In this document: piece after piece, positions 1 to 6,484 of the stretch
How positions within the stretch are numbered: position 1 is the first letter of the stretch
How the letters are laid out: each line of letters opens with the position of its first letter
NCBI GenBank assembly: GCA_017618625.1
Contig: JAFZTV010000082.1
Location: 1 to 13,690 of the forward strand
DNA length: 13,690 nucleotides
Direction of reading: 5' to 3'
From: Bacteroidales bacterium
GTDB taxonomy: Bacteria > Bacteroidota > Bacteroidia > Bacteroidales > P3
Program-made: the position numbers and the translations under genes
The notes under the pieces: model-generated
Seen by the model: the letters and a program-made list of their open reading frames with translations, nothing else
The model's database searches: none
Told to the model about the DNA's origin: nothing

Positions 1-16
1 AGCCAAGCAGACATTG

Positions 17-250
17 ATGACCATTGACACAACCGATATGTGCTCGCATTTGCGGAAGAAGCTGTTCGACGAGGACGGCGTCTATCACCACCTTTGGCTG
101 GCGATGCAGGACGACCCCGAGCTGACCGCCGTAGTGCGCTCACGGCAGCTGCACATCTACCGCAACGGTAAGAAGGTGCTGGTGCTGGCCGGAAAGTCCG
201 CCCCAAAAATCATTAGGGAAGACAAAATCTGCGACTTGCTTGAACAATAG
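17..250 (+). CDS. hypothetical protein, possibly 5'-truncated by the window edge
   Basis: A 77-residue protein of unknown function. It starts at ATG 17, directly after an in-frame TTG at 14. The frame stays open to base 2, so the real start may lie outside the window and this could be the tail of a longer protein. It has no signal peptide or membrane segment, so it is probably cytoplasmic. The sequence is charged and compact, with a Trp-Leu-Ala-Met segment near residue 28 and a basic/hydrophobic stretch (HIYRNGKKVLVLAGKSAPK, about residues 45-63) that looks like a beta-hairpin. The stop at 248-250 is followed by the secreted-protein gene at 303 with no visible promoter between them. I do not recognise the family. 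It could be a remnant, because its C-terminus ends abruptly after that motif. Confidence 0.5.
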   Translation: MTIDTTDMCSHLRKKLFDEDGVYHHLWLAMQDDPELTAVVRSRQLHIYRNGKKVLVLAGKSAPKIIREDKICDLLEQ

Positions 251-302
251 GACAGATATTGTGAAAACTATAGAAAATGGGGCAATGAAGCTCAACCAGT
301 CA

Positions 303-1331
303 ATGAAAAAGGCTTTACAGATATATACCTTACTACTATTCTTCGCCGTTACCACTGTTGGTGCACAAAATGTTTTTGAACCGGCCACAGTGAGCTATAC
401 CCCGGAATACGGTGCTTTTCTTGAAAAAACTCTCACAGTCGGGAGTGACTTTTATTATCTTTGCGCACCGTCGTTCAATAACGAATATGCACTCAGTATT
501 CACGGTGACACCCTGATTTACATCCAAGCTGACGAAAAGGACAACATCTGGTATTCTGTCAACTACAAAGCGCGCAATGCGAAGGCCAAGACTAAACGAT
601 ACGAAATGTTGATAAGCCGTGAAGACAATAAAATCATATCGGACCTTATGGATGCCGCCACTATGACTGCCAACTTTTATGAAAGCCGAATCGGCTTTGA
701 CGGAACAAGCTACGCGATTAGCCATATAGGACGTAAAGTGAAAACTTGGTCACCCATAAAAGAGTCGCGCATCGGACGTACAGTGATGGCGATGGACAGC
801 ATTTGCCATGCTGTGAAACACCACGACAGAAAGATGCTGTCCCACCAATTAAATATCTGCCGTGCCCTCACCACCGAGTTTCGACAGCTCTATCCCTATG
901 AATATTTTTTCCCAGAAAAAGGAAAAAACGGACACTTCGAAGATGATGTGTTCATTCCTTCGCTTCATTCCAATTCCCGTATACTTTCCCTTGCTGTTAG
1001 GATTGACAAAAACAAAGAATCCGTAACGGAGGCGGTATCTTATATATATTCACTCCAGGATTCGGTTGCAGTGTGGAGTCGAGGATTATTCCTGAACGGC
1101 AACGACTGTCGTATCTATATACTTCTGTGCGATACTACAGATGCCCGTTGTGTAGAATATGGCTGCTCAAATTATTATGTCGTCATACCGCGTAAAAAAC
1201 TCTGTCGCAGACTCATATTCAGCATAGCTGCACTTGGAAATGGATATTACCGCCTAACCGATAACAACCAATGGCAATCTATACGCCGCGAGGAGTATCC
1301 ATGGTGGCCTAATATTTTTGATATGCTTTAA
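303..1331 (+). CDS. unknown secreted protein
   Basis: Encodes a 342-residue exported protein of unknown function. I chose ATG 303 because it gives a textbook signal peptide (MKKALQIYTLLLFFAVTTVGAQ, cleavage after AQ around residue 22). ATG 285 and TTG 240 are in-frame alternatives that only add polar residues in front. There is no lipobox Cys, so the mature protein is probably periplasmic or surface-exposed. Around residues 130-145 a segment reading FDGTSYAISHIGRKVKTWSP resembles short unknown secreted proteins common in Bacteroidetes. The C-terminus is rich in Trp and Tyr (QWQSIRREEYPWWPNIF). Several Cys occur late in the chain (CRIYILLC, CVEYGC), which could form disulfides after export. 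The gene is visibly more AT-rich than those downstream of 1896. No enzymatic motif is apparent. Confidence 0.75.
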   Translation: MKKALQIYTLLLFFAVTTVGAQNVFEPATVSYTPEYGAFLEKTLTVGSDFYYLCAPSFNNEYALSIHGDTLIYIQADEKDNIWYSVNYKARNAKAKTKRYEMLISREDNKIISDLMDAATMTANFYESRIGFDGTSYAISHIGRKVKTWSPIKESRIGRTVMAMDSICHAVKHHDRKMLSHQLNICRALTTEFRQLYPYEYFFPEKGKNGHFEDDVFIPSLHSNSRILSLAVRIDKNKESVTEAVSYIYSLQDSVAVWSRGLFLNGNDCRIYILLCDTTDARCVEYGCSNYYVVIPRKKLCRRLIFSIAALGNGYYRLTDNNQWQSIRREEYPWWPNIFDML

Positions 1332-1380
1332 CAAATAAGGGACAGAAAAGAATAATCGCTCATTGACTAAAAAAATCATT

Positions 1381-1830
1381 ATGAAAAAAGCATTCATCAT
1401 AATCGCTGCCATATTTGCGGTTGCCTCTGTATCAGCGCAAAACACGAATGAAAGCGTAAAAATGGGCTGGGTGGTTATTGGTTCTATAGGGAATGAGGAA
1501 GAAGTCGAGGTGGTTTATTATACCTCCGAGCCCGAATTTCCTGGAGGCGAGGACAGCTTATACAGTTTTTTAGAGCGGAACATTCACCTGCCGGATGGCT
1601 GTTATGAACCCGAAGGCAAAGTCGTTGTTGTATTTAATGTAGAAAAAGACGGTTCTGTAACAAATGTGATGATTAAACGTGACATTGGGCATGGTGTGGG
1701 AGATGAGGTGAAACGAGTTGTTAAAACTATGCCCAAATGGAAACCCGCAACGTATAAGGGAGAACCTGTTGCTCTGCAACATATCCTGCCAGTCGCTTTT
1801 ACTCTACACCAAAGAGAAGTGAAACAATAA
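1381..1830 (+). CDS. secreted TonB C-terminal domain protein
   Basis: A 149-residue protein with a signal peptide (MKKAFIIIAAIFAVASVSAQ, residues 1-20) and a single TonB_C-type domain (PF03544-like) at about residues 53-142. Hallmarks are EPEFPGGEDSLYSFLERNI at the domain start, the strand EGKVVVVFNVEKDGSVTNV, a conserved MPKWKPATYKGEPV segment and a final ILPVAFTL strand. In Bacteroidetes such short proteins are often annotated as energy transducer TonB. This one lacks the N-terminal membrane anchor and proline-rich spacer of a real TonB, so it is more likely a periplasmic adaptor or partner domain. ATG 1381 is preferred over TTG 1363, which would put charged residues before the signal peptide. 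Its last three codons and stop lie inside the first copy of a 57-bp direct repeat, so its 3' end is duplicated at 4409-4465. Confidence 0.85.
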   Translation: MKKAFIIIAAIFAVASVSAQNTNESVKMGWVVIGSIGNEEEVEVVYYTSEPEFPGGEDSLYSFLERNIHLPDGCYEPEGKVVVVFNVEKDGSVTNVMIKRDIGHGVGDEVKRVVKTMPKWKPATYKGEPVALQHILPVAFTLHQREVKQ

Positions 1831-1873
1831 TTTAGCAGAGGTTGCGTTGATATAGTATGTCACACGCAGATAG
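1817..1873 (+). repeat. 57-bp direct repeat, copy 1
   Basis: Matches 4409-4465 at 55 of 57 positions; the differences are A1839/G4431 and G1866/A4458. The repeat spans the last codons of the TonB_C gene (...VKQ stop), a 26-base spacer and the first codons of a reading frame starting ATG TCA CAC. In this copy that frame (1857-1889) closes after ten codons, six bases before the peptidase ATG at 1896. In copy 2 the same start opens the DUF6266-like gene. The copies are 2,592 bp apart and bracket exactly one gene. Confidence 0.95.
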
Positions 1874-1895
1874 TCAAATCAACACCTGATACGGC

Positions 1896-4253
1896 ATGAG
1901 AAGGGCTATCCTATTGTCTTTATGCGTTGCTATCGCCCTTACAGCCAGTTTCAGAGTTTCGGCTCAGGTCGAGAAGGGTTTTCCTTCCTACAGCGAGTTG
2001 CGAAGCAAAGCCTTCGAGGCTACGCAAAGTGAGGACCACGAGACGGCCTATAAGACCTTCCTGTTGATGGACTCGGTGTACGGCATCACTTGCAACGACT
2101 TCGTGACGCTGATGCACATGCGGGGATTGGTGCACTATTACAACCCCGGCAGCGATGCTGAGAAGGCATTGCTGATGCGTCTGGCCGGATGCAAATGCTT
2201 CGATATGGCAGACCTGAAACGCGATGCCGGATGGTATGGAACGGACACTCTCGACTACTGGAACGAGGTGGTGGCCACAGTGTCGCCTCGCGGCTATCAG
2301 GACACCGTCTATCAGAACCGCCTATTAGCGATGAAACGGGCCGACCAATCAGTACGCCAGCTGCTCAACAATGGATACGACAACCAAGACTCGTTGAAGA
2401 CAGTCTTGCAAGAGATAGTAGCACACAACGAGGCAGAGCTCAAGCAGCTCATAGCTGAGCGCGGATTCCCCACATGGACAAGGGTGGGCTACCCGTGCAA
2501 CGACATGGCCACCTATATCGCTCAGTTTACCTCCAAGGAGTTCCTGCATTGGTACCTACGGGAGGCACTGACGGCTATCGACAACGGCGACTACACCTCC
2601 AGCAGTTGGTTCGACTATATTGTCGATCGCGAAGATATCAACCGCACAAACCTGAACGTTGCCTACAAGGATGAATTGAAGGCCATGTGCGACGAAGACC
2701 AGCGGCTGCGGCACCAACTACATAAAGGCAATGATGGCTCCAACAATCTCTGGGAAGAAATACACGCTATCGATGCCTTGAACATATCACGGCTACAGGA
2801 ACTCATTGCCCAATATGGATTTCCGACATACAACAATGTCGGCCATCAGGGAGTGAACGATGCGGCGCTGCTGGCACAACACGCCAATCCAGAATTCCTA
2901 CACTGGTTTTTGGAGCAGGCCAAGCCGGCAGCGGACAATGGAGACTTCGACCTCTCATGGATTGCTATGATGACCGACCGCGATTTGAACCACCAAGGCA
3001 AGCCCCAAATCTATGGTTCGCAACTCGTGACTATCGACAACTTCACGGCATTCGAACCCATCGAGGAGATAGACAACCTCAACGCACGACGCGCAAGTAT
3101 GAACCTCGGCCCGATAGAGGACTATATGGCTATATATGGGCTGACCGAACTGGTGATACATCCAGCCTCGGTTCCATACAACCAATACTTTATGCATTGC
3201 CGCACCGACGGCAATACTCTACGGGTGGAAGGCACAGTTTACTTATCTTACGACAACAAGGAAAACAGCTATCTGCTGCTGTCGCAAACAGCAAAGATTG
3301 ACTCCCTCGGCATAGGCGACTACCAACGTAACGGGGACACCATAACATTCTCCGACCATCCTGCCAGGCTCGCATTCTCCTATTCTATGCCGCTCAACGA
3401 CTATCGCACCGCCGACGGTGCCGTCGTTCTGCGCCGCGAGGGCAACTGGTACCCGCACCGCAACGGTGAGCTGCTTACGGCGAAACTACAATTCGATGCC
3501 AAAGGCTATTATATGATTACCAATACGGGGGAAAATCCGAGTTCGAAAAAAGACTTCGAACTGCATCTCATCCTGCTACCCAAAGAGAGCTACGAGTGCA
3601 AAGTGGTGGACGATGAGGTGCGCCAGTTCCTTTTCTATCGCAACACAAGCGACACCGCGGAGCATCCTGATGCCTTTTATTCTGAATTCATTGAATCATA
3701 CCGCTTCTATAGCGAGTTCTTCGGCGATACACTCTCGCAGCAGCCGATGAACATCGTGGAGATTGGCGACCAAGAGTTTGTGATGTGCCAGTCGCTGAGG
3801 GATATCATTATCTTCGGCCCCTACTTTCTGCAGGTCTATAAGATGATGCCCGATTTCTCATGGGTTCCGCACGAGGTGGCGCACCAATGGTGGGGCAACA
3901 GCATCTTCTTCGAGCATCGCGACTATGCGCTGAGTGAGAGTCTTAACGAATACATCAAACTGCAGTTTCTGAAGAACCGCCATCGTGGCTATGACGAGCA
4001 GATTGAGTACTATGCCCATGTAGCCGACCACGCAACAAAGCGGCTTCCCATATCCGATATCCGCAGCGTCGAAGGCCAGGACGAATCCATAGCCATCTAC
4101 CACGCCGCCCCACTACGACTAGAAAAGATGAAACGTGTCGATGCCTCCGCATTGCTGAAACAGCTGTACGACAGGGCAAAGGGAACGGTTGTAAGCCGCG
4201 AAACATTCCTTAAAGAGTGTGCACCGCTAAAGAAATGGCTCGCATCAAAATAG
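1896..4253 (+). CDS. secreted M1-type zinc metallopeptidase with two DUF6624-like repeats
   Basis: A 785-residue exported protein with a signal peptide at residues 1-24 (ending RVSAQ). It is followed by two homologous modules at about 143-250 and 262-405, each with the order basic helix, ELxxLIAxxGFPT, NVG/RVG, A-x-x-x-AQ, EFLHWxLE, D-R-D/E. Only the second keeps the terminal GKPQIYGSQL and N-x-RR elements. Both resemble DUF6624. The C-terminal part (about 520-785) is a gluzincin peptidase domain: HEVAH at 659-663 followed by QWWGN, with E681 in LSESLNEY as the likely third zinc ligand. A canonical GAMEN substrate motif is not obvious (an EIGDQEF stretch lies roughly where it would be expected). 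The HExxH-to-Glu spacing is 17 residues, against 18 in typical M1 enzymes. Predicted role: zinc-dependent aminopeptidase-like hydrolysis outside the cytoplasm. It is the only long gene between the 57-bp repeats. Confidence 0.82.
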   Translation: MRRAILLSLCVAIALTASFRVSAQVEKGFPSYSELRSKAFEATQSEDHETAYKTFLLMDSVYGITCNDFVTLMHMRGLVHYYNPGSDAEKALLMRLAGCKCFDMADLKRDAGWYGTDTLDYWNEVVATVSPRGYQDTVYQNRLLAMKRADQSVRQLLNNGYDNQDSLKTVLQEIVAHNEAELKQLIAERGFPTWTRVGYPCNDMATYIAQFTSKEFLHWYLREALTAIDNGDYTSSSWFDYIVDREDINRTNLNVAYKDELKAMCDEDQRLRHQLHKGNDGSNNLWEEIHAIDALNISRLQELIAQYGFPTYNNVGHQGVNDAALLAQHANPEFLHWFLEQAKPAADNGDFDLSWIAMMTDRDLNHQGKPQIYGSQLVTIDNFTAFEPIEEIDNLNARRASMNLGPIEDYMAIYGLTELVIHPASVPYNQYFMHCRTDGNTLRVEGTVYLSYDNKENSYLLLSQTAKIDSLGIGDYQRNGDTITFSDHPARLAFSYSMPLNDYRTADGAVVLRREGNWYPHRNGELLTAKLQFDAKGYYMITNTGENPSSKKDFELHLILLPKESYECKVVDDEVRQFLFYRNTSDTAEHPDAFYSEFIESYRFYSEFFGDTLSQQPMNIVEIGDQEFVMCQSLRDIIIFGPYFLQVYKMMPDFSWVPHEVAHQWWGNSIFFEHRDYALSESLNEYIKLQFLKNRHRGYDEQIEYYAHVADHATKRLPISDIRSVEGQDESIAIYHAAPLRLEKMKRVDASALLKQLYDRAKGTVVSRETFLKECAPLKKWLASK

Positions 4254-4320
4254 TCCTAGCGTATGGAGCTTGTTACACCGAAGCCAAGGCGGATTTAAAT
4301 CATTGGTTTTAACTGGCATT

Positions 4321-4422
4321 ATGAAGACAGCCACTGCGACTTGCAAGAGCAATAGGGAGAAACGAATAAGTCCCTCAAGAGCACCAATCGCTCAACGCTC
4401 TAATCTAAAAGTGAAACAATAA
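4321..4422 (+). CDS. small ORF of 33 codons ending in the repeat (doubtful)
   Basis: ATG 4321 opens a 33-codon frame that enters the second 57-bp repeat and ends with the same VKQ-stop as the TonB_C gene. The peptide is basic (MKTATATCKSNREKRISPSR at its start) with no signal peptide or recognisable domain. It may simply be the chance frame left where the repeat was joined to new upstream sequence. It is listed because it is the only frame in the 195-base gap between the peptidase gene and the DUF6266-like gene. I see no promoter for it, and I assign no function. Confidence 0.2.
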   Translation: MKTATATCKSNREKRISPSRAPIAQRSNLKVKQ

Positions 4423-4465
4423 TTTAGCAGGGGTTGCGTTGATATAGTATGTCACACACAGATAG
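4409..4465 (+). repeat. 57-bp direct repeat, copy 2
   Basis: Second copy of the repeat at 1817-1873. It carries a remnant of the TonB_C gene end (GTG AAA CAA TAA) with no TonB_C domain upstream, then the spacer, then ATG 4449 of the DUF6266-like gene. The most economical reading is that TonB_C and DUF6266-like genes were once adjacent and the 2.5-kb peptidase module now separates them. Confidence 0.95.
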
Positions 4466-5171
4466 ACGATTACTTGGATTTGAGCACGGAAAGATTGGCG
4501 ACCGCATTGCGGTTGTGCTCAACGGAAAACAGATTTACAAATCCCTTTACAAACCCACTAACCCGCGCACGCCGAAGCAGCAGATGCATCGTGCCAAGCT
4601 CGCTTTTGCCAACAAGCTCTCCAAGGTGCTGGATGAGGCTGTAAACCTCGGTTTCGCTACGGTGCCGAAAAAGGGCAGCGCACAGTCGCCGCGCAACGCG
4701 TTTGTAAAGAAGAACTGGAACAACGGGGCGCTGGAGTGGATGGAAAGCGAACAAAGCCTTACAGGCGAGGAATTGCACGGCAACTGGGTGCTATGCCCCG
4801 AGAAGCTCTGTCTGGCCGACTGACCGCGATATATCGGAAGTGATATGACCGCCGATGTCTGCGACGGGCGGCTGCACATCTCGTGCCCAAACCCTCGGTT
4901 GGACGAGAGTCATGCAGTTGACGACGACCAGCTCATGGTGGCAGTTTACCGTCCAGCCATGAACACAAGCTATCTCTATCGTGGCCCTATGCGGAACAAA
5001 TGCTCGGAGTGCAACTTTGACTTACCATCAGACGCCGTTGGCGACGACGACACTGTGCATGTCTATGCATGGTTTCAAGCCACCGTCTTCCATCGGGCGG
5101 CCAACCTCAAGACTGCCGTGCGCCCCGGGCAGGCAAGCCCAAGCCTATATTTGGGCAGTTTCATACTATAG
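4449..5171 (+). pseudogene. DUF6266-like protein gene interrupted by an in-frame TGA
   Basis: Codons 1-124 (4449-4820) and 4824-5171 lie in the same frame, separated by a single TGA at 4821-4823; together they would encode 240 residues. The N-terminal half has the family's opening pattern: G-x-x-x-GKIGDRIAVVLNGKQIYKS, then NPRTPKQQMHRAKLAFANKLSK. The half after the stop supplies the matching C-terminal beta-sandwich (DDDQLMVAVYRPAMNTSYLY, then DTVHVYAWF and a final LGSFIL). The TGA follows CLAD, just before PRYIGSDMTADV; a Gly codon GGA there would need one base change. No other stop occurs in the downstream half, so the lesion looks recent, or it is a sequencing error or readthrough. DUF6266-like proteins have no established function. 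The start codon and first codons lie inside the 57-bp repeat. Confidence 0.72.
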
Positions 5172-5263
5172 CGTTGGCGTAACAGCCACAATGACTTGTC
5201 GGTACCGAAGTGCCGAATCCACCTGTCGAAGCGGTGGCATCCGTCTGCCTATGTCATAACATC

Positions 5264-5303
5264 CTCCGACTCATACCGAAGTTCACTCCGTCTTGAGTCG
5301 GAG
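5264..5303. repeat. 10-bp inverted repeat
   Basis: CTCCGACTCA at 5264-5273 pairs perfectly with TGAGTCGGAG at 5294-5303 across a 20-base loop. It lies about 90 bases past the end of the DUF6266-like frame and its right arm is the first unit of the GAGTCGG cluster. There is no T-run after it, so it is not a standard intrinsic terminator. Confidence 0.7.
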
Positions 5304-5380
5304 TAAAATCGAAACCGAGTCGGATTCAACACGGAGCCGAGTCGGATTCAAGTCGGATTTGAGTCGAAGCCGAGTCGAGG
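5294..5380 (+). repeat. degenerate GAGTCGGATTCAA repeat cluster
   Basis: AGTCGG or AGTCGA occurs about six times in 87 bases. The best-preserved unit, CCGAGTCGGATTCAA, occurs exactly twice (5315-5329 and 5337-5351, 22 bp apart), followed by AAGTCGGATTTGAGTCGAAG and CCGAGTCGAGG. Spacing is irregular, so this is neither a CRISPR nor a clean microsatellite. It could be binding sites or relic repeats; no role can be read from the sequence. Confidence 0.75.
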
Positions 5381-5407
5381 TTGTGTAGAGGTTGACTGCT
5401 CTTTGAC

Positions 5408-5462
5408 CTAGAATTACCCTAGAATTACCCTAGAGTTACCCTAGAATTACCATAGAATTACG
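5408..5462 (+). repeat. 11-bp tandem array, five units
   Basis: Five head-to-tail copies of CTAGAATTACC. Units 1, 2 and 4 are exact, unit 3 has A5435G, and unit 5 begins with A and ends in G. The 11-bp period is close to one DNA helical turn, which would place each unit on the same face of the helix. It lies about 215 bases upstream of the lipoprotein gene at 5678. Confidence 0.9.
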
Positions 5463-5495
5463 CAAAACATCTAAACACCTGTGTTGTAAGTATTT

Positions 5496-5520
5496 ATTAT
5501 TATATCAAAGATATAATAAT
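5496..5520. repeat. perfect AT-rich hairpin
   Basis: ATTATTATATC (5496-5506) and GATATAATAAT (5510-5520) are exact reverse complements around a 3-base AAA loop. No T-run follows on the plus strand, so a terminator is unlikely; an operator or cruciform-type site is possible. Confidence 0.85.
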
Positions 5521-5633
5521 CGGTGGTGATACCAGGATTGTTTGCCAAAATACAAAACGCACCTCTCTATAAGGATATCACCGAAATTGCAAATGTTTAT
5601 TTTCTAGATATTTCCAATCCCGAAAATATTTAG

Positions 5634-5641
5634 TATCTTTG
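5634..5641 (+). promoter_or_regulatory. Bacteroidetes-type -7 box for the lipoprotein pair
   Basis: TATCTTTG matches the Bacteroidetes consensus TAnnTTTG and sits 36 bases before ATG 5678, giving a short AT-rich leader. The -33 element is weak (TTTCC at about 5610-5614). It probably drives both tandem lipoprotein genes. Confidence 0.7.
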
Positions 5642-5677
5642 CAGATTCAAAAGAATAATACCAACAACCTCAAAATT

Positions 5678-6430
5678 ATGAAAAAAGCACTCCGCATTGC
5701 AGCTCTCGCGCTGCTTACGATGGGTATGGTCGCATGCGACCCCACCGAAGACAACAACAACGGCAACAACAACGGCAACAACACCAACGACTCCACTCCA
5801 ACAAATCCCACAATCCCTGCCTCCCCAACCGAAGGCCAATGGGTTGACCTCGGATTGCCGAGCGGTTTGATGTGGTACAGTGTCAACATAGGTTCCACCA
5901 CCCCGGAAGGCTTCGGCGACTACTACGCCTGGGGCGAAACCAAACCCAAGAGCTTTTACAGCTGGACAAACTACGCCTACGGCAGCTCTGACGACAAAAT
6001 CACCAAGTACTGCAACAGTTCGGAATGGGGACTCAATGGCTTCTCCGACAACTTGACCACACTGCAGCCGTCTGACGATGTCGCCACACAGGTGCTCGGC
6101 GCAGGCGCCCGCATACCGACACGTGAGGAGTGGCAGGAGTTGCTGGACAACACTCAAAGCAACTGGACAGTACGGAACGGAGTGTACGGACGTTTGTTTA
6201 TCGCCGACAACCATAACACTCTTTTCATCCCCGCAGCAGGAAATCGCTACGGCGACTGGCTCAACCGCAACGGCCTTGACGGCGACTACTGGTCCTCGTC
6301 ACTCGACGTGGTGGCGCCGTGCTTTGCATGGAACTATCACTTCGGTGAGGTCCTCAATGACGTATATGACGGCAATAATCGCTGCGACGGCTATACGATT
6401 CGCGCCGTCCGTCCCGCTGACAAGAAATAG
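5678..6430 (+). CDS. lipoprotein with Fibrobacter succinogenes major paralogous domain (TIGR02145/PF09603-type)
   Basis: A 250-residue lipoprotein. The signal sequence ends LLTMGMVAC with the lipidated Cys at residue 20, followed by DPTED and an Asn/Gly-rich flexible linker (residues 21-50). The acidic residues just after Cys resemble the lipoprotein export signal that sends Bacteroidetes lipoproteins to the cell surface. The folded domain (about 54-247) has the family landmarks WVDLGLPSGLMW, DYYAWGETKPKSFYSW, GARIPTREEWQELL, NGVYGRLF, LFIPAAGNR, DYWSSSL and GYTIRAVRP. Function is unknown for the family; adhesion or carbohydrate interaction is often suspected. ATG 5678 is chosen over TTG 5639, which overlaps the -7 box and would bury the signal peptide. 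It lies 54 bases upstream of a paralog, probably in the same transcript. Confidence 0.88.
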   Translation: MKKALRIAALALLTMGMVACDPTEDNNNGNNNGNNTNDSTPTNPTIPASPTEGQWVDLGLPSGLMWYSVNIGSTTPEGFGDYYAWGETKPKSFYSWTNYAYGSSDDKITKYCNSSEWGLNGFSDNLTTLQPSDDVATQVLGAGARIPTREEWQELLDNTQSNWTVRNGVYGRLFIADNHNTLFIPAAGNRYGDWLNRNGLDGDYWSSSLDVVAPCFAWNYHFGEVLNDVYDGNNRCDGYTIRAVRPADKK

Positions 6431-6484
6431 ACTCAAGACAGCGGCATACCAAGGGATAATTTAAATAAACCTAATCGAAAAGCA

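Larger units (their letters stand above)
5172..5677. other. 506-base non-coding region rich in short repeats
   Basis: No credible gene. From left to right it contains a 10-bp inverted repeat (5264-5273 with 5294-5303), a cluster of GAGTCGG-type repeats to about 5380, an 11-bp tandem array (5408-5462), a perfect 11-bp AT-rich hairpin (5496-5520), and a Bacteroidetes-type -7 box (5634-5641) serving the lipoprotein gene at 5678. No tRNA, rRNA or transposase remnant was seen. Confidence 0.7.

Noticed and set aside
1817..4465. Insertion sequence or composite transposon
   Set aside because: There is no transposase or integrase between the repeats, the insert ends are not inverted repeats, and 57 bp is far longer than usual target duplications.
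4821..4823. TGA as a reassigned or selenocysteine codon
   Set aside because: The VTC gene ends at a normal TGA (13671-13673), no SECIS-like element was evident, and a simple nonsense change explains the split.
4845..5171. Independent gene from ATG 4845
   Set aside because: It is in the same frame as, and completes, the DUF6266-like domain, so it is better read as the 3' half of the interrupted gene.
5294..5462. CRISPR array
   Set aside because: The units are 11-15 bp, either with no spacers or with irregular ones, and there are no cas genes.
5525..5582. GGTGATA/TATCACC inverted repeat upstream of the lipoprotein promoter
   Set aside because: Seven-base arms separated by 44 bases are too weak to call an operator without comparative support.
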